From assembly GCF_001298445.1 (NCBI RefSeq), contig NZ_CP012036.1, forward strand, positions 1,553,263 through 1,617,262: DNA of 64,000 bases, read 5' to 3'. Under the pieces are notes generated by a model that saw only the letters and a list, made by a program, of their open reading frames with translations, did no database searches and was not told where the DNA came from. The position numbers and the translations under genes were made by a program. This DNA is from Nostoc piscinale CENA21 (GTDB lineage: Bacteria; Cyanobacteriota; Cyanobacteriia; Cyanobacteriales; Nostocaceae). This document shows, in pieces, positions 28,001-36,021 of the stretch. Numbering within the stretch: the first letter of the stretch is position 1; every line of letters begins with the position of its first letter.

Positions 28001-30535
28001 CGGTGTACCTGTTGCTGGTAATTGTACAGCGATCGCACCACTCGCACTAACCCCCGGTGTCGTCGCCCGTGGCACAATAATTTGCTGACCATTCCAACGA
28101 AATTCGGCTGACAATGGTTGTGCTAACTGCGCTATTCCTTGGTTGGCGCGAAGTTGTCCGGCGGCGCGGATATCTGCTAAGGCAAAAGATTTTGTATTCC
28201 CAGCCACCTGCACATTACCATTCAGCCTACCCCGTAGTTGGGGTGAAAAACGGCTGAGTTGAATTTGAGAAGCATTCGCCACTGCTTGCCAGCGACCATT
28301 ATTCAAGCTAATATCCCTGACATTGACTCTACCCCCCGCCACACTCAAGTTTGCTTGTCCTGACGCTTGAATGGTTTCCGGTTGGAAAGATTTTGTGCTG
28401 CCTGATAAATTCACAGAGGCACTACTTAATACTCCTTGGAATTGTGCGGGAATCTGCGAAAAACGGCTGAGTTGAATTTGGGAAGCATTCGCCACTGCTT
28501 CCCAGCGATTATTATTCAAGTTAATATCCCTGACATTAACTCGACCCCCCGCCAGACTCAAGTTTGCTTCTCCTGAAGCTTGAAAAGATTTGGTACTACC
28601 CGCCAAACTCACCGAAGCACTAGTTAATACTCCCTGAAATTGGGCAGGAATTTCTTTAAATCGGCTTAACTCAACTTTTTCTGTATTAACAACAGCTTGC
28701 CAACGGTTTTGGGCAACTTGACCTTTAGCAGTGATGGTATTACCCGCTACATTAAACACAGCCGTTGGCAAAACAAAATTCTGCCCTTGTTGCTCAATGA
28801 CTGCTGCACCGATGGTTGGGTAGGTAGCATTCGGCGCTTGCACTTGGGCGACTGTCCGCAAATTCCCCAGATAGCCAAAAACCCTAGCATTGGCTGAGAC
28901 GTTCCCGACTTTGATGCTAGATGCAGAGTTGTTGGTTTTGGCGATGACATCCCCTGGTAAATTTTGGGCGAGAACATTCAACAATACTCTGCCTTGGGGC
29001 GCTAGTTGCACTTGACCACCGCCGACGATTTGCCCTCCGGCTGGTGGTTGCACCAAGATTCTGGCAATGTTGAGTACTAAAGGTTGCTTGCCGAGAGAAC
29101 CAGTAATTTGTGTATTAGCTGAGACATTACCGATGCTAATTGGTGGTGTAATCCCGTATTTCTGCGCCAGTATATCTCCTGAAATACCTCCGGCTTGCAG
29201 GTCAAATTTTACTTGACCGCCTAGTATTGCTTGACCACCGCCTGTAATGATTCCACCTGCTGCGGGGACGAGTTTAAGATTTGAGACAGTGATTTGAGAA
29301 GCATTTTTATTGACATTGAGGCGAAAGTCAGTATTAACAGTTTGGAACTGCACACGGTCAACTTGAACAGGTTTGGTGTTGCTGACTGTACCGCTAAGAA
29401 CTGGCTGTTGCAGAGAACCTTGCACTTTAACCTTGGCTTGGACTTCCCCCGTGGCGACGACGGGAGATTTAACGTTGAAGGTGTCTAAGAGATTTTTTGC
29501 ATTGACGGGTTTGACAAGGGCGGAAAGGTCAAAACCTGTTTTTAGATTGACTGTACCATTGGCTAAGAGAGGAACTTTGCCCAAATTGGTGGTGAGATTA
29601 TCTAATGCGATCGCCTCACCTTGAAATACTAATCTGCCATTAGAATTAACAAACTTCTGGGGAACATTTTGAATTTGCGCTGTGACTTGATGAGGAATAG
29701 CAGTCCCGGTAATTGCTATATCTGAAGCATCTGCGGGAATTGTCACTTTTAAATCAGCATCTACCCTTCCGGCTTGCAAAACAAGGGGTAATTCCAGTAA
29801 TCTACTAACATTTGATGCTGATAAATTATCTGCTGCAACCTGAAGATTAGTTTGTTGCGGTTGAAATTGTGTATCACCAGAAATTTTAACTGTGCCGCCT
29901 CTAGCAAATTGACCTGTTATTTCATAACTAGCTCCTTTATTTTCTGGTAAAAATCGCGCCACACCACCAAATTGATTAATCACTACAGAACCTTTAGGTT
30001 TGGTTGGTGCAGAAGCTGGTGATAATTCTACATTGCCATTAACAATCTGAAGTGTTTGTAATTGAGTTTGAACAATACCTTTTCCTTCTTGAGACTTGAC
30101 CTCAGTTGTTACCCAACGCCCATCCTGGTTTTGCTGAATGTAAACATCGGGTTGAACCAAGGTGACATTTAACGGTAGTGTGCGGGTGAACAGGACTGGT
30201 AACAGTGAAAACTTTACCTCAACAGCCTTTGCTGTCAATTGGTCAGCATCCGTAGGCGTTGCTGGTATTGATAAAGAACTAAATCTCAAGCTAGAAAGAG
30301 AAAAAGACTCTACTTGACCTAAATTAATTGGTCGCCCTAGTAATTGTTCCAGATTTGTTTCTACTAACGGTGCTAATTCGTTATAAACATAATTTCTTAC
30401 CCACCAAATTCCTGATGCAATGCCAGCAAGCAAGAAAATTCCTATAACTAGGCTAGTACGTCTTAAAAGGAGAAGATGTAATAAACGACGGTTTGTCGGC
30501 TCCTGATCATTTCCTGAATTGGGAGGGCGCGTCAT
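25016..30535 (-). CDS. TamB-like translocation and assembly module protein
   Basis: About 1839 residues. An N-terminal signal anchor (TSLVIGIFLLAGIASGIWWV) is followed by a very long run of short beta-strand repeats rich in G, N, Q, V and T, and a C-terminal TamB/DUF490 domain (DNLRLTLGNDVRVTSQPLL, then LSAEGVFNLNRDFSVSLS) ending in FEYETRF. TamB-type proteins span the periplasm as a hydrophobic groove and move lipids or assist outer-membrane protein assembly with an Omp85 partner. An internal tandem duplication of about 70 residues lies near DNA 28240-28680. The ATG at 30535 (MTRPPNS) is chosen over an upstream TTG. No Omp85 gene is adjacent. Confidence 0.88.
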   Translation of the reverse strand: MTRPPNSGNDQEPTNRRLLHLLLLRRTSLVIGIFLLAGIASGIWWVRNYVYNELAPLVETNLEQLLGRPINLGQVESFSLSSLRFSSLSIPATPTDADQLTAKAVEVKFSLLPVLFTRTLPLNVTLVQPDVYIQQNQDGRWVTTEVKSQEGKGIVQTQLQTLQIVNGNVELSPASAPTKPKGSVVINQFGGVARFLPENKGASYEITGQFARGGTVKISGDTQFQPQQTNLQVAADNLSASNVSRLLELPLVLQAGRVDADLKVTIPADASDIAITGTAIPHQVTAQIQNVPQKFVNSNGRLVFQGEAIALDNLTTNLGKVPLLANGTVNLKTGFDLSALVKPVNAKNLLDTFNVKSPVVATGEVQAKVKVQGSLQQPVLSGTVSNTKPVQVDRVQFQTVNTDFRLNVNKNASQITVSNLKLVPAAGGIITGGGQAILGGQVKFDLQAGGISGDILAQKYGITPPISIGNVSANTQITGSLGKQPLVLNIARILVQPPAGGQIVGGGQVQLAPQGRVLLNVLAQNLPGDVIAKTNNSASSIKVGNVSANARVFGYLGNLRTVAQVQAPNATYPTIGAAVIEQQGQNFVLPTAVFNVAGNTITAKGQVAQNRWQAVVNTEKVELSRFKEIPAQFQGVLTSASVSLAGSTKSFQASGEANLSLAGGRVNVRDINLNNNRWEAVANASQIQLSRFSQIPAQFQGVLSSASVNLSGSTKSFQPETIQASGQANLSVAGGRVNVRDISLNNGRWQAVANASQIQLSRFSPQLRGRLNGNVQVAGNTKSFALADIRAAGQLRANQGIAQLAQPLSAEFRWNGQQIIVPRATTPGVSASGAIAVQLPATGTPKITGFNFDVLAQNFNLNNTGVQVPGDIALSGFVDFNGRVTGTPEVPQATGSLRLRNFNVGNVAFDPVLTGNVNFQGGQGASLRLAGTQDRIALNLDGNYRPTSFLVRRDGAITTGRTEGDNLIINAQQFPIALVGGFLPNNNLKPLGGQLSGNLVVNLNNYALAGDVAISQPRVARVSAAEFRGSFNYANGAANLTNGLLRLGESSIALSGSVQTGNNPQFQVQANLAQTRIQELLQAFNIYDFKDFSTGTEPPTLAGATALDTTSVRLPNADLLTQLEYFSKIATATEQQQQQEKKQAPPLPSLAELTGALNGTVVASGSLKSGLNAGFNLQGNNWQWGQYTINQVIAQGNFANGVVTLSPLSIGINQGQVAFAGKLGLNQLTGQLNVASLPLSLFQPFIAQYPLDVTGEVNAVANLQGSFLDPSVNGEVSLANATLNNQPVQTGQVKFAYENARLNFDSALLLTGTQPITATGSIPAPLPFVAAKPASNQISVNANVSNEGLTLLNLLTNNQVSWIDGQGQVAVNVGGTLNQPIINGNATLNNATIRAQALSEPLTNVTGTAQFNGNIVNIEGIQANYNQGLVTASGILPIFTPQANTTNPLTVLIEKPLDFQVPGLYEGGVSGNAVIQGTALKPQIGGEIELSDGQVIIGNSTTANAQPTTTDSSDINISAVTPPDTNPSPTNTTTTATRPNLPVAFDNLRLTLGNDVRVTSQPLLSFVPGVGGFSQPILSFNAKGDLTINGTLAKPLPQGEIRLTGGRVSLFSTEFTLERGYEQTATFTPSQGLDPTLNVRLLAIVPETSATNNRIVRSPSSAEISDASAINFGTLRTVRVQARVTGRASRLNENLELTSQPRRSQGEIVALLGGSILNNFAQTGDVTQGLTNFAGTTVLGSLQGTITAIGQAIGFSEFRIFPTPITDQTARRSSVLDLSAEGVFNLNRDFSVSLSRPLFSSDASFRYNVLYRLNDEILVRGATDLGNENLLFFEYETRF

Positions 30536-30677
30536 TTTCGTTACCAGCAACGCTATCGAGTAACAAAGTTATTATTACCCGAAAACAACATAGTTGTTTT
30601 ACCTAACTTCTCAAAACTTGTTCTAGATAGATTAGTAGTTCCTTCTCTTGAGAGATGACAGACTGATAGTACTTATT

Positions 30678-30817
30678 TGGGTGTAGGGGGGTAAGGGTTT
30701 AGGGGTGTAGGGGAAGACACACTTTTTTACACCCTCATACCCCCAAACCCTGACACCCTCATAACCCCCGCACCCTGACACCCTCATACCCCACACCCTG
30801 ACACCCCTACACCCTCA
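30678..30817. repeat. Large CCCTGACACCC/CCCTCATACCC STRR array
   Basis: Many iterations of ACCCTGACACCCTCATACC-like units, preceded by a G-rich stretch (GGGTGTAGGGGGGTAAGGG) that is complementary to them, so the whole 140 bases can form a long imperfect hairpin. The family also occurs at 16955-17031. It lies in the 460-base divergent region between the TamB-like gene and mgtE; promoters of both genes must lie at its flanks. Confidence 0.75.
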
Positions 30818-30994
30818 TCTTCCTAACTAAGTTTCAAGCATTAATTAACAGTCTATTTGCTACGTTAACAGGAGAAATTCAAGAAAAGTTAACCTGAAGT
30901 AAAAAAAAATACATCGTTTAAGGTTTCATCTTCCGGCATTGTCTCATAGACTAGGGGCAGCAACCTTATTAAAACTGGCTGAGGAAAGTGGAAA

Positions 30995-32395
30995 TTGACT
31001 GAGACAAACAACTTAAACTCTACCTTTCAAGATGTGTCCCGTAGAGAATTGCGAGATTTAGTCAGGACGCAATTGCAAATGCTGTTAGAAGCAGCAGATT
31101 TACAAGCGGCAAAATCAATTTTAGTACCCGTACAACCTGCGGATATTGCCGAAGCAATTGAAGGTTTACCAGAAGCGATGCACGCTTTAGCTTTTCGTTT
31201 GCTTTCTAAAGATGAAGCGATCGAAGTCTACGAGTATCTTGACTATAGTGTACAAGAACGATTAATTGAAGAATTAAAAAGTCAAGAAGTTCGTGATATT
31301 GTCGATCAAATGTCTTCGGATGACAGAGCGAGGTTATTTGATGAATTGCCTGCCAAAGTTGTCAATCGGTTGCTAGAACAATTAAGTCCGGTAGAACGTC
31401 AAGCTACGGCTTTGCTGTTAGGTTATGAACCTAATACAGCCGGGCGAATTATGACTTTAGAGTTTATTTCTCTCAAGGAAAATATTACAGTTATTCAGGC
31501 TCTAGAGCGGATTCGTCGGTTAGCTAATGCCAGCGAAATCATTTACTATCTCTACGTCACAGACGCAGAACGACGCTTGACAGGGATTGTATCTCTGCGA
31601 GATTTGGTAACATCTCAACCAGAACAAATCATTGGGGAAATTATGACCCGTGATGTGATATTTGTTCGCACAGATACAGACCAAGAAGAAGTCGCAAGAG
31701 CCATCCAAAGATATGACTTTTTAGCTGTACCTGTGGTAGATAAACAACAGCTTTTGGTAGGTATTGTTACGGTTGATGATGTAATTGATATTTTACAAGA
31801 AGAAACCACTAAAGATATTTATGCGTTAGGTGGTGGTGTACAGTCGAGTGGCGATAATTATTTCCAGATGAACTTGATGGAAGTCGCACGTAAACGAGTG
31901 GTATGGTTATTTGTTTTATTAATTACTAATACTGTTACAGGCACAATAATTAAATCCCAAGAAGATATTTTAACCAAAGTAGTCACCCTAACAGCATTTA
32001 TTCCTTTATTAACAGGAACTGGCGGTAACGTAGGCGCTCAATCTTCGACAGTGGTAATTCGGGGGATGAATACTGAAGAAATTCGTTCTCTCGGTACATG
32101 GCAAGTAATTGGCAGAGAAGCGATCGCAGGTTTACTCTTGGGTGGTATGCTGGGGATAATCGCTACAATTTGGGCATATTTTTTACAAGGAAGAATTGAA
32201 GTTGCGATCGCTGTTGGTACTAGTTTAGTCGCGATTTCGGTTTTAGCTTCGGTTTCTGGTTCCACACTGCCATTTTTATTTCGGATGTTACGTTTAGATC
32301 CTGCTTTGATGTCTGCACCATTTATCACCACAGCCGTCGATGTCGTAGGAGTTTTGATTTATTTCAATTTGGCAAGAGTAATTTTACAGCTATAG
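30995..32395 (+). CDS. mgtE: Magnesium transporter MgtE
   Basis: A 466-residue Mg2+ channel. The N-terminal domain is followed by two CBS domains (GEIMTRDVIFVRTDTDQEEV and FLAVPVVDKQQLLVGIVTVDDV, about residues 140-265) that sense Mg2+. Five transmembrane helices follow, with PLLTGTGGNVGAQSSTVVIRG in the pore. The start is a TTG with GAGGA nine bases upstream and sequence typical of the family N-terminus; no ATG fits. A hairpin at 32441-32473 separates it from the convergent ssu cluster. Confidence 0.93.
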   Translation: MTETNNLNSTFQDVSRRELRDLVRTQLQMLLEAADLQAAKSILVPVQPADIAEAIEGLPEAMHALAFRLLSKDEAIEVYEYLDYSVQERLIEELKSQEVRDIVDQMSSDDRARLFDELPAKVVNRLLEQLSPVERQATALLLGYEPNTAGRIMTLEFISLKENITVIQALERIRRLANASEIIYYLYVTDAERRLTGIVSLRDLVTSQPEQIIGEIMTRDVIFVRTDTDQEEVARAIQRYDFLAVPVVDKQQLLVGIVTVDDVIDILQEETTKDIYALGGGVQSSGDNYFQMNLMEVARKRVVWLFVLLITNTVTGTIIKSQEDILTKVVTLTAFIPLLTGTGGNVGAQSSTVVIRGMNTEEIRSLGTWQVIGREAIAGLLLGGMLGIIATIWAYFLQGRIEVAIAVGTSLVAISVLASVSGSTLPFLFRMLRLDPALMSAPFITTAVDVVGVLIYFNLARVILQL

Positions 32396-32440
32396 CAGAA
32401 GGCACTCCGGCAAAGCCGGAGAAGTCAAAAGTAAAAAACC

Positions 32441-32473
32441 AAAAGTCAAAAGTATTCTTGATTTTTGACTTTT
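32441..32473. terminator. Bidirectional terminator between mgtE and ssuE
   Basis: AAAAGTCAAAA pairs perfectly with TTTTGACTTTT around an 11-base loop, with T-rich flanks. A second small GC hairpin CTCCGGCAAAGCCGGAG lies just upstream at 32405-32421. Confidence 0.6.
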
Positions 32474-32627
32474 AACTTTTGCCTTGTGACTTACCGTTAT
32501 GCGGTTGAGGCAGGAGACAGGGAAAGTCTTGTAAAAACACTAACACTCTTCCACCCCCCCCCAAAAGTAAACAGATGGATAAAATTTACCCATCTGTAAC
32601 AAGTAAGCGGAGGTATAAACTTGTGTG

Positions 32628-33194
32628 TTAGTTAGCGTGTGCTAGTTGTGGAGATTCAATCGCAGAGAATTTCACAGCTTTGACGAATTCTTGCAGCACG
32701 TCTTTTAGCCTTTGTTCCAGTTCTTCATCTAGCAGGACACTATCATCGGGTTGCTTTTGAATTTGTTTGTCTACTGCATATACGGTGGCGAGAATATGGC
32801 GTGCGCCTAACTCTCCAAGGATGGGTTTCAGGGCATATTCAATAGCTAACAAATGGGCAATTGTGCCACCAGTCGCCAGAGGTAACACGACTTTTCCGGT
32901 CAAGGATTTTTGCGGGAGTAAGTCTAAAAATGCTTTGAGTACGCCTGTGTAAGCAGCTTTGTAGATTGGTGTGGCAATAATTACGCCGTCGGCTTGGGCT
33001 AATAAAGCTTTGGGTTGTTCTAAGGCGGGGCTGTCATACTTGCCAAACACTAAATCTTCCGCAGGTAAATCGCGCACAGAAATAATGTCTATGTGTAGAC
33101 CTTCTTTTTCCAAGAGTTTGGCGGCATATTCCAAAATTCCGTAGGTTCTGGAAGGATGGGAAGGACTACCTGCGATCGCTAAAATCCGAGTCAT
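32628..33194 (-). CDS. ssuE: NADPH-dependent FMN reductase SsuE
   Basis: A 188-residue flavodoxin-fold reductase. ILAIAGSPSHPSRTYGILEYA is the FMN phosphate loop and ADGVIIATPIYKAAYTGVLKAFLDLLPQ is the SsuE/MsuE-type flavin contact. It supplies FMNH2 to the two-component monooxygenase SsuD, whose gene is two genes upstream on the same strand. Spacing to the carbonic-anhydrase-like gene is 29 bases, so the three genes are one operon. Confidence 0.9.
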   Translation of the reverse strand: MTRILAIAGSPSHPSRTYGILEYAAKLLEKEGLHIDIISVRDLPAEDLVFGKYDSPALEQPKALLAQADGVIIATPIYKAAYTGVLKAFLDLLPQKSLTGKVVLPLATGGTIAHLLAIEYALKPILGELGARHILATVYAVDKQIQKQPDDSVLLDEELEQRLKDVLQEFVKAVKFSAIESPQLAHAN

Positions 33195-33223
33195 GTAAAT
33201 ACACTCCTAATTTATACATTAAT

Positions 33224-33829
33224 TCACGGTGATTTTGTCTTTTTGGTCTGCATAGCCTCGGCTGTATTGACCTTCTCACTCAAACGTTCGTAGGGGCGGC
33301 GTAAACTCATTGTCTCAACTTCCCAAATGTAGCCATGAATCACCACATCATCGGGAATCAACGGAGATTGACGTAGCAATTCCACCTGCTGTTTGCAGAT
33401 TTCGTCTACATCGGTAAAGGTTTTAATCCATTTGGAAAACACACCTTTGGGTAGTTTCAACTCTGGTAAGGCGGGATCAACTGCAACTGCATCCACATCA
33501 ATACCTCGGCTGCGTAACACTTCACTGAGAAAGTCTCCAGAAGCACTCATCATGCCGCACTCAGTATGGTTAATCACAATAATTTCTTTGGTGTTAAAAA
33601 ATTGTGTGGTTAACATCGCTGACCGAATGGCATCATCTGTGACTAACCCGCCAGCATTACGAAAAATATGTGCATCGCCCTCGGCAATTCCTAAAGCTTT
33701 TTCTACTGGTAAACGTTCATCCATGCAGGCTAATACCCACAAACGTTTATTGTTGGGTATGCCCAATTGTCGCCGCAATGCCCAAGCTTCTTTTTGGGCA
33801 AGTTTTTCGTCAATTTGTTGATGCAACAT
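33224..33829 (-). CDS. Beta-carbonic anhydrase-like protein in the ssu operon
   Basis: A 201-residue protein of the beta-carbonic anhydrase fold. LWVLACMDERL supplies the first Zn ligand Cys and the Asp-Arg dyad (CxDxR). HIFRNAGGLVTDDAIRSAML and VINHTECGMM supply the remaining motifs, with the HxxC pair completing the Cys-His-Cys Zn site. Members of this fold include carbonic anhydrases and also carbonyl sulfide and carbon disulfide hydrolases. Position between ssuD and ssuE, with gaps of 28 and 29 bases, suggests a job in sulfur use rather than CO2 concentration; that is inference. It is a short type without extra domains. Confidence 0.85.
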   Translation of the reverse strand: MLHQQIDEKLAQKEAWALRRQLGIPNNKRLWVLACMDERLPVEKALGIAEGDAHIFRNAGGLVTDDAIRSAMLTTQFFNTKEIIVINHTECGMMSASGDFLSEVLRSRGIDVDAVAVDPALPELKLPKGVFSKWIKTFTDVDEICKQQVELLRQSPLIPDDVVIHGYIWEVETMSLRRPYERLSEKVNTAEAMQTKKTKSP

Positions 33830-33857
33830 AGCGGCTAATCTCCCATTCCTTTACTCT

Positions 33858-35018
33858 TTAGGATATGGACGCAGCTTTTTGCTGAGGCTGCTGCTTAAGG
33901 AATTCTTCATTAGCGACAATCTCGCCAAAGGGACTGATGATATGTTTTTCTTCGACTTTGGGCAAGTTCTCTAAAGGTAAACGCCCAAATAATAATTCTG
34001 CAACGCGATAAGCTTCTTCTAAATGGGGATAGCCAGAAAGAATAAAGGTTTCAATTCCCAAGTCTGCATATTCCAACATTCTGGCGGCGACTCTATCGGG
34101 ATCACCAACCAGTGCTGTACCTGCACCACCACGCACTAAACCCACACCAGCCCATAAATTCGGACTAATTTCGAGTGTTTCTCGGCTACCTTTATGTAAC
34201 TGACTCATACGGCGTTGCCCTTCCGAATCCATCCTCGCATAAACTTTTTGGGCTTTGGCAATGGCTTCATCATCCACATAGCGAATCAATTGATTAGCTG
34301 CGTCCCAAGCTTCAGTTTCAGTTTCCCGCACAATCACGTGTAGCCGAATGCCAAACCGCAAAGTTCTACCTTCAATCTCTGCAAGTCTGCGAACTGCGGC
34401 AATTTTTTCGGCAACTTGTTCGGGTGGTTCACCCCAAGTTAAGTAAACATCAACGTGTTTGGCGGCGATTTTTTGGGCGATCGCAGAGGAACCACCAAAC
34501 CACAACGGCGGATAGGGTTTCTGCACAGGCGCAAACAAAATTTTACCGTCTTGAATATCTAGGTACTCACCTTTGAGGTTAACAGTTTCGCTATTGACGA
34601 GCGATCGCCATACCGTCAAAAATTCATCTGTTAATTCATAACGCTCATCATGAGCTAAATGCAAGCCATCTCCAGCCGCCTCCACAGGATCGCCACCAGT
34701 CACAACATTAATCAGCAACCTTCCTCTAGACAGACGGTCAAATGTCGCCGCCATCCTCGCGGCTAACGTTGGCGACATCAAACCTGGACGTATCGCCACC
34801 AAAAAACGCATCTGTTGGGTTAAGGATACTAAAGTTGATGCCACAACCCAGGCATCTTCACAAGATTTCCCGGTAGGTAATAATGCCCCTGTGTAACCCA
34901 GGTCATCTACTGCCTGTGCAATTTGTCGAAAGTACGGAAAGCTTACAGACCTCCCGCCAGTAGCTGTTCCTAAGTAACGCCCATCGCCGTGGGTAGGGAT
35001 GAACCAGAGTAGCTGCAT
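33858..35018 (-). CDS. ssuD: FMNH2-dependent alkanesulfonate monooxygenase SsuD
   Basis: A 386-residue luciferase-family monooxygenase that cleaves C-S bonds of alkanesulfonates to release sulfite. MQLLWFIPTHGDGRYLGT is the canonical SsuD N-terminus, so I start at the ATG at 35018 although the frame stays open to 35123. VAIRPGLMSPTLAARMAATFD, GRLLINVVTGGDP and LFGRLPL are family motifs. It heads the operon ssuD / beta-CA-like / ssuE; no SsuABC transporter is in the window. A perfect long inverted repeat lies 17 bases upstream of the start and probably controls it. Confidence 0.92.
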   Translation of the reverse strand: MQLLWFIPTHGDGRYLGTATGGRSVSFPYFRQIAQAVDDLGYTGALLPTGKSCEDAWVVASTLVSLTQQMRFLVAIRPGLMSPTLAARMAATFDRLSRGRLLINVVTGGDPVEAAGDGLHLAHDERYELTDEFLTVWRSLVNSETVNLKGEYLDIQDGKILFAPVQKPYPPLWFGGSSAIAQKIAAKHVDVYLTWGEPPEQVAEKIAAVRRLAEIEGRTLRFGIRLHVIVRETETEAWDAANQLIRYVDDEAIAKAQKVYARMDSEGQRRMSQLHKGSRETLEISPNLWAGVGLVRGGAGTALVGDPDRVAARMLEYADLGIETFILSGYPHLEEAYRVAELLFGRLPLENLPKVEEKHIISPFGEIVANEEFLKQQPQQKAASIS

Positions 35019-35034
35019 GAGTCCTATCCTTATT

Positions 35035-35066
35035 AAATACGGTAAATATATCGATTTACCGTATTT
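35035..35066. promoter_or_regulatory. Long palindromic operator candidate upstream of ssuD
   Basis: AAATACGGTAAAT and ATTTACCGTATTT form a perfect 13-base inverted repeat with the 6-base spacer ATATCG. It lies between 17 and 48 bases before the ssuD ATG, the usual place for a repressor operator or the 5' leader. It has no T tract and no upstream gene on that strand that would need a terminator. The regulator is unknown. Confidence 0.65.
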
Positions 35067-35439
35067 TAGTCTTGGATTAAGAGTATCACACATTGAACTC
35101 AGGGAAGCAAGGGTTTTTTTCAACTAGGTAGCCACAGGCGTTTGATATAGCAAAAGTCAGAATACTCGTGAAATTAGAAATAGAAAGCAGTGACTTAGTA
35201 TTGTTTGTCCTATTTTCAAGTTAGCTATACAGGTAAAAATCTTTTATTGCCTACGTCCCATTCTTTTTTTCCAGTGTGTATTAATTTACTTATGATTATA
35301 TTTTTGTTAAACTAACTTTAAATTACATAAAGTCAATAGTGTTGCCGTATTTTATTTAACACTCATCAATAAGTAGCCATTCAACTAACTATTGGGAACA
35401 AGTACTGATATTTAGCTATACACGTAAGGAGATAGAAAA
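35067..35439. other. Divergent intergenic region ssuD / mgtC-like
   Basis: AT-rich DNA without a gene. It must carry the promoters of the ssu operon (left) and of the MgtC-family gene (right). No further repeat or hairpin of note was seen. Confidence 0.4.
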
Positions 35440-35976
35440 ATGGGGCCGATGTTTATTAATGCTGATGATTGGCCACATATAGGATTTAGGCTAGTAATGG
35501 CGTTGGTAGTTGGTTGCATGATTGGATTTAACCGTCAGCAAGGTGGTAGGCCAGCCGGAATGAGAACATTTATGTTAGTCAGTATGGGAGCAGCCTTGTT
35601 TGTTATGATACCATTACAAGCTGAAGGTGATAGTCCTTATGCAGCGACTAATGCCTTAAGTCGAACAATTCAAGGTGTTGCTACTGGGGTAGGATTTCTC
35701 GGAGCAGGATTAATTTTACAAGAATCCCCCAGAAAGAGTGCTGTTCCTAAAGTGCGGAATTTAACTACAGCTGCTTGTGTATGGACAGCCGCCGGATTAG
35801 GTGCTGCTATTGGCTGTGGTTTGTGGCAAATGGGATTAATAGGTGGACTGCTGACGTTGATTACTCTAAGTGGAGTGAAACGCATTAATCAGTCAGTGAA
35901 ATTTAAGTTTGAGCAGAGTAGGACAATACAAACTCAAGAGAAAGTTAATCTCTTTGAGTCCGATGAGAATGATTAA
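35440..35976 (+). CDS. MgtC/SapB family membrane protein
   Basis: A 178-residue protein with about four to five transmembrane helices. FRLVMALVVGCMIGFNRQQGGRPAGMRTFMLVSMGAALF contains the conserved N-terminal segment of MgtC/SapB. GVATGVGFLGAGLIL and VRNLTTAACVWTAAGLGAAIGCG are the other signatures. MgtC proteins modulate membrane ATP synthase or Mg2+ homeostasis in pathogens; the cyanobacterial role is unknown. A strong AAGGAG precedes the ATG. mgtE lies 3 kb away, so a shared Mg2+ theme is possible but unproven. Confidence 0.85.
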   Translation: MGPMFINADDWPHIGFRLVMALVVGCMIGFNRQQGGRPAGMRTFMLVSMGAALFVMIPLQAEGDSPYAATNALSRTIQGVATGVGFLGAGLILQESPRKSAVPKVRNLTTAACVWTAAGLGAAIGCGLWQMGLIGGLLTLITLSGVKRINQSVKFKFEQSRTIQTQEKVNLFESDEND

Positions 35977-36021
35977 ATTTAAAATGTTGCCCAAGAGCGA
36001 TCGCTACTTTAACAAACATTT

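Noticed and set aside
35035..35066. Terminator of a gene read toward ssuD
   Set aside because: No T tract, very AT-rich arms and no gene ending there on either strand.
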